From assembly GCF_002803085.1 (NCBI RefSeq), contig NZ_NNBJ01000001.1, positions 434,001-498,000 of the forward strand: a stretch of DNA of 64,000 bases. Reading direction: 5' to 3'. The notes beneath the pieces are model-generated. The model was not told where the DNA came from. It ran no database searches and saw only the letters and a list, made by a program, of their open reading frames with translations. Positions 1 through 7,398 of this stretch are shown piece after piece (the first letter of the stretch is position 1; each line of letters starts with the position of its first letter). The DNA comes from Streptomyces sp. CB01201 (GTDB lineage: Bacteria; Actinomycetota; Actinomycetes; Streptomycetales; Streptomycetaceae). A program made the translations under genes and the position numbers.

Positions 1-69
1 CATGTTCCCCGCATGCCGGGGCAGGGGCGGTGGTGGCCCTGTCCCAGACCGCATCGGAGGACCCGAAAC

Positions 70-1557
70 ATGCCCGAGCTCTTCATCGACGGCCAGTGGA
101 GTGCCGCCGTCGACGGGCGGACCCGTGAGATCCGGTGTCCCGCCGACGGCACCCTGGTCGCCACCGTCGACGAGGCGGGTCCCAAGGACACCGCGCACGC
201 CATCGCCGCGGCCCGAGCCGCCTTCGACCACGGACCGTGGCCGAGGACGGCCCCGGCCGAGCGGGGTGCGCTGCTGCTTCGCGTCGCCGATCTGCTCGTG
301 CGTGACAAGGAACTCCTCGCGCGCGCCGAGTCCCTCGACACCGGCAAGCGCCTCGTCGAGTCCCGCTACGACATGGACGACATCGCCAACTGCTTCCGCT
401 ACTTCGCCACCCTCGTCGCCGCCGAGGGCGCCGGCCGCGTCGTCGACACCGGCAACCCGGTCGTGGACAGCCGCGTCGTGCACGAGCCGGTCGGCGTGTG
501 CGGCCTGATCACGCCGTGGAACTACCCGCTGCTCCAGACCGCCTGGAAGGTCGCCCCGGCGATCGGCGCCGGCAACACCTTCGTCCTGAAGCCCAGCGAG
601 CTGACCCCGCACACCGCCATCCACCTCATGAAGCTGCTGACCGAGGCGGGCCTTCCGGCGGGCGTCGCCAACCTGGTGCTCGGGGCGGGCGCCGAGGCGG
701 GCGCGCCGCTCGCCGAGCACCCCGACGTGGACCTCGTCTCCTTCACCGGCGGCCTCGTGACCGGTCGGCGCATCATGGCCGCCGCCGCCCCCACCGTGAA
801 GAAGACCGCGCTCGAACTCGGCGGCAAGAACCCCAACGTGGTCTTCGCCGACGTGGCCGCGACCGAGGCGGGCTTCGAGGCGGCCGTCGACAACGCCCTG
901 ACCGCGGTGTTCCTGCACTCCGGTCAGGTCTGCTCGGCCGGCACCCGGCTCCTGGTGGAGGACGCGCTGCACGACCGGTTCGTCGACGAACTCGTACGCC
1001 GGGCCCAACTGATCCGGCTCGGCGGCCCGTTCGACGAGCGCGCCGAGACCGGCCCGCTGATCTCCGCCGCCCACCGCGACAAGGTCGAGGCGTACGTCGC
1101 CGCCGGTGTCGCCGAGGGCGCCGTCCTGCGCTGCGGCGGCGAGCGCCCCAACTCCGGCGGTCTGGAAGGCGGTTACTACTATCCGCCGACCATCCTCGAC
1201 GAGTGCCGGGCCGACATGGGCGTGGTGCGGGACGAGTCCTTCGGGCCGGTCCTGACCGTCGAGCGCTTCACCGACGAGGACCAGGCCGTGCGCCTGGCCA
1301 ACGACACCGTCTACGGCCTGGCCGGCGCGGTGTGGACCACCGACGAGGCCAGGGCCCGCCGGGTGGCGGCCGCGCTGCGGCTCGGCACCGTGTGGATCAA
1401 CGACTTCCACCCGTACGTCCCGCAGGCCGAATGGGGCGGCTACAAGCAGTCCGGGACCGGACGCGAACTCGGGCCCGCCGGCCTGGCCGAGTACCAGGAG
1501 ACCAAGCACATCTGGCGCAACACCGCCCCCGAACCCCAGCGGTGGTTCGAGAGCTGA
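70..1557 (+). CDS. betB: Aldehyde dehydrogenase, betaine-aldehyde type
   Basis: NAD(P)-dependent aldehyde dehydrogenase of 495 residues, the usual length for the family. The general-base glutamate lies in ELGGKNPN (Glu249) and the catalytic cysteine in SGQVCSAGTR (Cys288). The N-terminal Rossmann segment carries TPWNYPLLQ and the FTGG cofactor loop. The ATG at 70 follows CGGAGG at 55-60; an in-frame upstream ATG at 13 lacks such a site. It is the first of three co-directional genes with a permease and a GMC oxidoreductase, which is the gene set expected for choline to betaine aldehyde to glycine betaine, an osmoprotectant pathway. The family is certain; betaine aldehyde as substrate is inferred from the neighbours, and another amino-aldehyde is possible. 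Confidence 0.85.
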   Translation: MPELFIDGQWSAAVDGRTREIRCPADGTLVATVDEAGPKDTAHAIAAARAAFDHGPWPRTAPAERGALLLRVADLLVRDKELLARAESLDTGKRLVESRYDMDDIANCFRYFATLVAAEGAGRVVDTGNPVVDSRVVHEPVGVCGLITPWNYPLLQTAWKVAPAIGAGNTFVLKPSELTPHTAIHLMKLLTEAGLPAGVANLVLGAGAEAGAPLAEHPDVDLVSFTGGLVTGRRIMAAAAPTVKKTALELGGKNPNVVFADVAATEAGFEAAVDNALTAVFLHSGQVCSAGTRLLVEDALHDRFVDELVRRAQLIRLGGPFDERAETGPLISAAHRDKVEAYVAAGVAEGAVLRCGGERPNSGGLEGGYYYPPTILDECRADMGVVRDESFGPVLTVERFTDEDQAVRLANDTVYGLAGAVWTTDEARARRVAAALRLGTVWINDFHPYVPQAEWGGYKQSGTGRELGPAGLAEYQETKHIWRNTAPEPQRWFES

Positions 1558-1647
1558 CCCGCTGAACCCACGACCGGCCGTACCCCGCGGACGGCCGGTC
1601 ACCGCACCGTGCCCCCTCCTGAATCCCTGCCTACTTGGAGTCTGGTC

Positions 1648-3189
1648 ATGAGCATGACGAAGGATGACGACGATCTCCGGGAGTTCGGTTACAGACCCGA
1701 ACTCAAGCGCACCCTCGGCAACTTCCACACCTTCGCCGCAGGCATCAGCTACATATCGATCCTGACCGGCACCTTCCAGCTGTTCTACTTCGGCTTCGGC
1801 TTCGGCGGCCCCGCCTACTGGTGGTCGTGGCCGCTGGTCTTCGTCGGCCAGCTGATGGTCGCCCTCTGCTTCGCCGAACTCGCCGCCAAGTACCCGGTGG
1901 CCGGCTCGGTCTACAACTGGGCCAAGAAGCTCGGCGGCCCGCACGTCGGCTGGCTGGCCGGCTGGATGATGCTGATCGCCTCGATCGTGTCGATCGCCGC
2001 GGTGGCCCTCGCCTACCAGGCGACCCTGCCGCAGATCTCCAAGGTGTTCCAGATCGTCGGCGACGGCACCGGAACCTACGACGTCGCCACCAACGCCGTG
2101 ATCCTCGCCGCGGCGCTCATCCTCTTCACCACCCTGGTCAACGCGTTCGGCGTCAAGCTGATGGCCCGCATCAACACGGCCGGCGTCTTCCTCGAACTCG
2201 TCGCCACCGTCGTCCTGATCGTCCTGTTCGCCGTCCACGTGGTGCGCGGCCCCTCCGTCGTCCTCGACACCCACGGCCACGGCGGCAGCGGCAGCTTCGG
2301 CTACATGGGCGCCTTCCTCACCGCGGCCCTCGCCTCCGCCTATGTGATGTACGGCTTCGACACGGCCGCCTCCCTCGGCGAGGAGTCCGTCGACCCCTCC
2401 CGCAACGCGCCGCGCGCGATCCTGCGGGCGCTGCTCGCCTCGTTCGTACTCGGCGGCCTGATCCTGATCCTCGCCCTGATGAGTGTCTCCAGCCTCGACG
2501 GCAAGGGCATCACCAGCGACGGCCTCCAGTACGTGGTGCTCGACGTGCTCGGCGACACCGGCGGCAAGCTCATGCTGTGGTGCGTGCTGATCGCGGTCAC
2601 CGTCTGCGCGCTCGCCGTGCACACCGCGGCCATCCGCCTCGCGTTCGCGATGTCCCGGGACAACAACCTGCCGGCCGCGTCCCTGATGGCCAAGGTCAGC
2701 CCGCGCTTCCAGACGCCCGTGCTCCCGGCCGTCGTGATCGGCGTCCTGGCCCTGGTGATCCTCCTGGTGAACATCCGCCAGCCGCAGATCTTCTCGGTGG
2801 TCACCAGCATCGGCATCATCATGATCTACGTCGCCTACCTGCTTGTCACCCTGCCGATGCTCATCGCCCGGCTGCGCGGCAAGTGGACCCCGGCCGGCGA
2901 CGGCAAGTTCTCGCTGGGCCGCTGGGGCCTGCCGGTCAACATCCTCGGCGTCCTGTGGGGCGGCGCGATGACGCTCAACCTGGCCTGGCCGCGCGCCGAG
3001 GTCTACAACGCCACCGCCCCCTACCACTGGTACCTGCGCTGGGGCGCCTTCCTCTTCGTCGGAGCCGTCCTGCTCGGCGGCTTCGCCTACTACTGGTTCG
3101 TCCAGCGCCACAAGACGGGCGTCCTGGCCGGCCACGCCGCATCGGAAACCGAAAGTGAGTCAGAGACCCATGTCCACACAGCCCACTGA
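1648..3189 (+). CDS. APC-superfamily amino acid/amine permease
   Basis: Integral membrane transporter of 513 residues with about twelve hydrophobic segments, typical of the amino acid/polyamine/organocation superfamily. The N-terminal FHTFAAGISYISILTG and the following GGPAYWWSWPLVF segments resemble GABA/choline-type permeases. The C-terminus is hydrophilic, rich in Glu, Ser and His. ATG 1648 was chosen because TTGGAG lies 7 bases upstream; the upstream ATG at 1609 lacks a site. It sits between an aldehyde dehydrogenase and a GMC oxidoreductase and its end overlaps the latter's start, so the three are probably one transcript. Uptake of choline or a related quaternary amine is inferred from context only. 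Confidence 0.8.
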   Translation: MSMTKDDDDLREFGYRPELKRTLGNFHTFAAGISYISILTGTFQLFYFGFGFGGPAYWWSWPLVFVGQLMVALCFAELAAKYPVAGSVYNWAKKLGGPHVGWLAGWMMLIASIVSIAAVALAYQATLPQISKVFQIVGDGTGTYDVATNAVILAAALILFTTLVNAFGVKLMARINTAGVFLELVATVVLIVLFAVHVVRGPSVVLDTHGHGGSGSFGYMGAFLTAALASAYVMYGFDTAASLGEESVDPSRNAPRAILRALLASFVLGGLILILALMSVSSLDGKGITSDGLQYVVLDVLGDTGGKLMLWCVLIAVTVCALAVHTAAIRLAFAMSRDNNLPAASLMAKVSPRFQTPVLPAVVIGVLALVILLVNIRQPQIFSVVTSIGIIMIYVAYLLVTLPMLIARLRGKWTPAGDGKFSLGRWGLPVNILGVLWGGAMTLNLAWPRAEVYNATAPYHWYLRWGAFLFVGAVLLGGFAYYWFVQRHKTGVLAGHAASETESESETHVHTAH

Positions 3190-4753
3190 ATCCCCCGTCC
3201 TCACCGAGGAGTTCGACTACGTCGTCGTCGGCGGCGGCACGGCGGGCAACGTGGTCGCGGCCCGGCTCAGCGAGGACCCCTCGGTCACCGTGTGCGTCCT
3301 GGAGGCCGGTCCCTCCGACGTCGGCGACGACAACGTCCTCAAGCTGGACCGATGGATGGGCCTGCTCGAATCCGGCTACGACTGGGACTACCCGGTCGAG
3401 CCCCAGACCCACGGCAACAGCTTCATGCGGCACGCCCGCGCCAAGGTGCTCGGCGGCTGCTCCTCGCACAACTCGTGCATCGCCTTCTGGGCGCCGGCCG
3501 AGGACCTCAACGCCTGGGAGGCGGCGGGCTGTTCGGGCTGGGGAGCGGCCGACATCTTCCCCCTGTACCAGCGCCTGGAGACCAACGACGCCCCCGGCGA
3601 CCACCACGGCCGCAGCGGCCCGGTGAAGATCCGGAACGTCAAGTCGTCCGACCCCTGCGGTGCGGCGCTGCTCGAAGCGTGCGCCCAACAGGGCATCCCC
3701 ACCACGCAGTTCAACGACGGCAGGACGGTGGTACGGGGAGCCAACTGGTTCCAGATCAACTCCGACGAGAACAACATCCGCCAGTCCTCCTCGGTGGCCT
3801 ACCTCCACCCCGTGATGGACAAGCGCCCCAACCTCGTCGTACGCACCGGGGTGCGCGCCAAGAAGCTGATCATCGACGCGAACCGCCGCTGCACCGGCGC
3901 CGAGTACCTCGACCCGGACCTCATCCACACCCGTACCGTCACCGCACGGCGCGAGGTCATCGTGTCCTGCGGCTCGATCGACACCCCCAAGCTGCTGATG
4001 CTCTCGGGCATCGGCCCGGCCGCGCATCTGCGCGAGGTGGGCGTGGACGTCCTGGTCGACGCCCCCGGTGTCGGCGAGAACCTCCAGGACCATCCCGAGG
4101 GTGTCATCATGTGGGAGGCCAAGCAGCCCATGACGACGGCCTCCACCCAGTGGTGGGAGATCGGCATCTTCGCGGACACCGAACCCGGCCTGGAACGTCC
4201 CGACTTGATGTTCCACTACGGCCAGGTGCCGTTCGACATGAACACGGCCCGCTACGGCTACCCGACCACCGAGAACGCGTTCTGCCTCACCCCCAACGTG
4301 ACGCAGGCCAAGTCCCGCGGCACCGTGCGCCTGCGCACCCGCGACTACCGGGACAAGCCGATGGTCGACCCGCGCTACTTCACGCACGAGCACGACGAGC
4401 GCGTCATGACGTACGGCCTCAAGCTGGCCCGGAAGATCGCGGCGCAGCCCGCGCTGAGCGGCTGGGCGGGCGCCGAACTCGCCCCGGGCCCGGACGTCCG
4501 CACCGACGACGAACTGCTCGACTACATCCGCAAGACCCACAACACCGTCTACCACCCCGCCTCCACGGTGAAGATGGGTGCCGACGACGACGCGATGGCG
4601 CCCGTGGACGCCCGGCTGCGCGTCAAGGGCATCGAAGGACTGCGGGTCTGCGACGGATCGGTCATGCCGGAACTCGTCACCGTCAACCCGTGCATCACCA
4701 CCATGGCGATCGGCGAGAAGTGCGCCGACCTGCTGAAGGCCGACGCACGCTGA
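3170..4753 (+). CDS. betA: GMC-family FAD oxidoreductase, choline dehydrogenase-like
   Basis: Flavoprotein of 527 residues from the glucose-methanol-choline family. Near the N-terminus DYVVVGGGTAGNVVAARL is the ADP-binding Rossmann motif for FAD. GSIDTPKLLMLSGIG matches the second GMC signature, and the C-terminal HNTVYHPAST carries the active-site histidine (His462), followed by VNPCITT. The gene starts inside the permease. ATG 3170 is used here, but a GTG at 3155 behind GGAAA is also possible. With the upstream dehydrogenase it could oxidise choline to betaine aldehyde. Family assignment is firm; choline specificity is inferred from the operon. Confidence 0.82.
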   Translation: MSTQPTESPVLTEEFDYVVVGGGTAGNVVAARLSEDPSVTVCVLEAGPSDVGDDNVLKLDRWMGLLESGYDWDYPVEPQTHGNSFMRHARAKVLGGCSSHNSCIAFWAPAEDLNAWEAAGCSGWGAADIFPLYQRLETNDAPGDHHGRSGPVKIRNVKSSDPCGAALLEACAQQGIPTTQFNDGRTVVRGANWFQINSDENNIRQSSSVAYLHPVMDKRPNLVVRTGVRAKKLIIDANRRCTGAEYLDPDLIHTRTVTARREVIVSCGSIDTPKLLMLSGIGPAAHLREVGVDVLVDAPGVGENLQDHPEGVIMWEAKQPMTTASTQWWEIGIFADTEPGLERPDLMFHYGQVPFDMNTARYGYPTTENAFCLTPNVTQAKSRGTVRLRTRDYRDKPMVDPRYFTHEHDERVMTYGLKLARKIAAQPALSGWAGAELAPGPDVRTDDELLDYIRKTHNTVYHPASTVKMGADDDAMAPVDARLRVKGIEGLRVCDGSVMPELVTVNPCITTMAIGEKCADLLKADAR

Positions 4754-4807
4754 CCCCCCGTCGACCGGTTCCGGACCTCCTGCACGGGGCCCGGGGCCGG
4801 TCCCCGC

Positions 4808-4821
4808 CCGGCCTAGGCCGG
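4808..4821. terminator. Perfect palindrome at the convergent gene ends
   Basis: CCGGCCTAGGCCGG is a 14-bp perfect palindrome lying where the GMC gene and the opposing Lrp-type gene converge. It contains the Lrp stop codon (TAG on the minus strand). With no spacer it can form only a small-loop hairpin. A short hairpin with CGGGG/CCCCG arms lies just before it. Together they could serve as a bidirectional terminator, but this is weak evidence. Confidence 0.35.
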
Positions 4822-5286
4822 AGGCAGCAGGGGCCCGCAGTCCCACTGCTGGAAGATGAGCCGGGTCTCCACCCGGGCGACCTCCGGCCGTGAGGTGAAC
4901 TCGTCCAGAACGAGCCGCTGAAGATCGGCCGTGTCCGCGACGGTCACATGCACGAGGTAGTCGTCGGGCCCGGTCAGATGGAACAGCGACCGGGATTCCG
5001 GCAGCGCCCTGACCCGCTCCACGAACGGGCCGATCAGATCGCGCCGGTGCGGACGCACCTGCACCGAAAGCAGTGCCTGAAGCCCCCGCCCCAGCTTCGC
5101 CGGGTCGACCCGCAGCTGATACCCGAGGATCACCCCGGAGCGCCGCAGCCGCGCCACGCGGTCCAGACAGGTGGAGGGCGCCACGCCCACCTCGGCGGCG
5201 AGATCGCGGTAGGTCATGCGTGCGTCGTTCTGCAAGAGGCGCAGAATGTGCAGATCCACCGGGTCCAGTACGACGGAATCGGCCAT
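4813..5286 (-). CDS. Lrp/AsnC-family transcriptional regulator
   Basis: DNA-binding regulator of 157 residues. The N-terminal winged helix reads LDPVDLHILRLLQNDARM and continues through VGVAPSTCLDRVARLRRSG, the Lrp recognition helix. The C-terminal half is an AsnC_trans_reg ligand-binding/oligomerisation domain with LTGPDDYLVHVTV. ATG 5286 was chosen because the protein then begins a few residues before the HTH; the longer reading frame to 5364 runs across the divergent gene's start. It is divergent from a PLP-dependent trans-sulfuration-type enzyme with 59 bp between the starts, a common arrangement in actinobacteria, so it probably senses an amino acid and controls that neighbour. The ligand is unknown. 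Confidence 0.88.
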   Translation of the reverse strand: MADSVVLDPVDLHILRLLQNDARMTYRDLAAEVGVAPSTCLDRVARLRRSGVILGYQLRVDPAKLGRGLQALLSVQVRPHRRDLIGPFVERVRALPESRSLFHLTGPDDYLVHVTVADTADLQRLVLDEFTSRPEVARVETRLIFQQWDCGPLLPPA

Positions 5287-5345
5287 GGCCCGAACGTAAC
5301 ACGGGGTACGGCCCCGGAGGCCCGCCCACTGTTCACAGTGGACCC

Positions 5346-6563
5346 ATGGACGCCGACACCACACCCGTGGACGCCAGAGCCGTGGACACCCTCGCCGTGC
5401 ACGCCGGCCGCGAAGACCTCGCGGGCCTCGGGCTGCACGCCCCGCCGATCGACCTGTCCACCACCTACCCCTCCTACGACAGCAGGGGCGAAGCAGCCAG
5501 GATCGACGCCTTCGCCGCCACCGGCGAGGCCCCCGAGGGGCCGCCCGTCTACGGCCGGCTCGGCAACCCGACCGTCGCCCGCTTCGAGACGGCTCTGGCC
5601 ACCCTGGAGGGAACCGAGTCAGCCGTCGCCTTCGCCAGCGGCATGGCGGCCCTGTCCGCCGTACTGCTCGCCCAGCACGCCACCGGCCGGCGCCACGTCG
5701 TCGCGGTGCGCCCCCTGTACGGGTGCAGCGACCATCTGCTGACCGCCGGACTCCTCGGCACCGAGGTCACCTGGGCCGACCCCGAGGCCGTCGCGGACGC
5801 GATCCGCCCCGACACCGCCCTGGTCATGGTCGAGAGTCCCGCCAACCCCACCCTCGCCGAGGTGGACCTGGCGGCGCTCGCCGAGGCCTGCGGCACGGTG
5901 CCGCTGCTCGTCGACAACACCTTCGCAACTCCCGTACTCCAGCGGCCCGTCACCAGCGGCGCCCGGCTCGTACTGCACAGCGCCACGAAGTACCTCGGCG
6001 GCCACGGGGACGTCCTCGGGGGAGTCGTCGCCTGCGACGAGGCCTTCGCCCGCCGCCTGCGTCAGATCCGCTTCGCCACGGGTGGCGTCCTGCACCCGCT
6101 CGCCGGCTATCTGCTCCTGCGCGGACTCTCGACCCTGCCGGTGCGCGTGCGGGCGGCGTCCGCCACCGCCGCCGGGCTCGCGGCCCGGCTCGCCGCCGAC
6201 CCGCGCGTGCTGCGCGTCCACTACCCGAAGGTGGGCGGTGCCATGGTGGCCTTCGAGACGCTCGCCGACCCGCACGAGGTGATCGCCCGGGTCCGGCTGA
6301 TCACCCCGGCCGTCAGCCTCGGCAGCGTCGACACGCTCATCCAGCACCCGGCCTCGATCAGTCATCGCATCGTGCCCGAGGACGACCGTGCCTCCTCCGG
6401 CGTCAGCGACCGGCTGCTGCGCATGTCGGTCGGCCTGGAGGACGCCGGGGACCTGTGGCGCGACCTGGACCAGGCGCTGGGCGATTCACTGGCAACACCC
6501 CTGCCAATCAAGGGAGTTCGGACGCTGCATGTGCCCGAGGGGGTGCAGTTCGCCGACGCGTGA
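5346..6563 (+). CDS. Cys/Met metabolism PLP-dependent enzyme (cystathionine gamma-lyase-like)
   Basis: Trans-sulfuration-type enzyme of 405 residues, fold type I. The pyridoxal phosphate lysine is in SATKYLGGHGDVLGG (Lys215), preceded by LVDNTFATPVLQRP and by the cofactor-contacting FASGMAALSAV. The C-terminal HPASISH and SDRLLRMSVGLED are also family signatures. Possible reactions are gamma-elimination of cystathionine or methionine, or O-acetylhomoserine sulfhydrylation; the sequence alone does not separate these. ATG 5346 gives the normal N-terminus (DTLAVHAGRED). It is divergently transcribed from an Lrp/AsnC regulator, which likely couples it to amino acid supply. Confidence 0.87.
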   Translation: MDADTTPVDARAVDTLAVHAGREDLAGLGLHAPPIDLSTTYPSYDSRGEAARIDAFAATGEAPEGPPVYGRLGNPTVARFETALATLEGTESAVAFASGMAALSAVLLAQHATGRRHVVAVRPLYGCSDHLLTAGLLGTEVTWADPEAVADAIRPDTALVMVESPANPTLAEVDLAALAEACGTVPLLVDNTFATPVLQRPVTSGARLVLHSATKYLGGHGDVLGGVVACDEAFARRLRQIRFATGGVLHPLAGYLLLRGLSTLPVRVRAASATAAGLAARLAADPRVLRVHYPKVGGAMVAFETLADPHEVIARVRLITPAVSLGSVDTLIQHPASISHRIVPEDDRASSGVSDRLLRMSVGLEDAGDLWRDLDQALGDSLATPLPIKGVRTLHVPEGVQFADA

Positions 6564-6605
6564 GCCGAGCCGGTCCGGTGCCTCCGGGTGCCCCGAGGGC
6601 AGGTC

Positions 6606-6644
6606 GAGGCCGAGGTGCGCCCCAGGGCGGGGTGCCTCGGCCTC
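6606..6644. terminator. Hairpin between convergent genes
   Basis: GAGGCCGAGG at 6606-6615 pairs perfectly with CCTCGGCCTC at 6635-6644, with a G/C-rich loop that can extend the stem. It lies between the convergent PLP enzyme and lipoprotein genes and overlaps the lipoprotein stop codon. It is a probable bidirectional terminator without a U-tract, as is common in Streptomyces. Confidence 0.6.
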
Positions 6645-7161
6645 AGCCGTTCGTCTTGTTCCGGCTGAACTCGTCCGTGCCGAAGCCGTCCCAACTGACC
6701 TCCAGCTTGGCGCCGTTCATCCTCGCCGTGCCCTTGACCCGGGTGGTGTTCCCGTCCGCGCACTTCAGGCGCAGCGCCGTCGCCCCGGCGGTGCTGCTCG
6801 CCGTTCCGTTGCACAGGTGCTCGCCGAGCACCGAGGCCACCTTGCCCTTGATGACGAGTGCGACGGGCTTGCCCCGGGTCACGGCGACCCAGTTCCCGTC
6901 GAGCCCCTTGGCTCCGGGCGCCGCGCCCGCGGGGTCGCCTGTTTGCTTGCCCCGGGCGGGAGTTGAGGATCCTCCCGACCCCGCCGGTGCCTGCCCGGGC
7001 GCGCTGCTGCCCGGCGTCGCCTGCCCCGTTGCCTGCCCCGACGGCTGTCCCGACGGCTTGTCCGAAGCCTTGTCGGAGCCTCCGCTGCTGCACCCCGAGG
7101 CCACGAGGGCGGCGGCGAGCCCCACGGAGGCGAGGCCGGTGGTACGCAAGAACCTGTGCAC
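6643..7161 (-). CDS. Putative secreted lipoprotein
   Basis: Predicted lipoprotein of 172 residues. The start is a GTG with GGGGA nine bases upstream. The signal peptide begins with MHRFLRTTGL and a hydrophobic stretch, and ends in the lipobox LVASGC, so Cys24 would be lipidated after cleavage. A linker rich in Ser, Gly, Pro, Lys and Gln follows, then a compact C-terminal domain of about 90 residues with alternating beta-strand pattern (NWVAVTRGKPVALVIKGKVA) and two cysteines (HLCNGTA and LKCADGN) that may form a disulfide. I recognise no enzymatic motif. It is probably anchored to the outer face of the membrane. Confidence 0.75.
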   Translation of the reverse strand: MHRFLRTTGLASVGLAAALVASGCSSGGSDKASDKPSGQPSGQATGQATPGSSAPGQAPAGSGGSSTPARGKQTGDPAGAAPGAKGLDGNWVAVTRGKPVALVIKGKVASVLGEHLCNGTASSTAGATALRLKCADGNTTRVKGTARMNGAKLEVSWDGFGTDEFSRNKTNG

Positions 7162-7253
7162 TGCTGATCGTCCCCTTGCGACGCGCTTTTCCGGACGCGT
7201 CAAGCTACCAGCCACCCGCCCCGCCCATCGGAACTTCTTCCGTTCCTGAACTC

Positions 7254-7282
7254 TTGACGGGTTCGCCGGGTCCTCCTAACTT
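7254..7282 (+). promoter_or_regulatory. Putative sigma-70-type promoter
   Basis: TTGACG at 7254-7259 and TAACTT at 7277-7282 are separated by 17 bp, matching the housekeeping HrdB consensus apart from its imperfect -10. It faces the secreted ricin/beta-helix gene starting at 7399 and would leave a leader of about 110 nt. No transcription data are available. Confidence 0.45.
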
Positions 7283-7398
7283 CACACCTTGAAGAAAGCC
7301 ATGAACCCCACCCGTCACTCGTGATGACGTTCCACGGCTCGTAACTCCTCCCGTACACCCCCCACTTATCCGTGCACCCCGCGGTACAGGAGAGACGT

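Noticed and set aside
2975..5329. 784-codon minus-strand frame across the GMC gene
   Set aside because: Antisense to a clear GMC oxidoreductase and out of frame with the Lrp gene.
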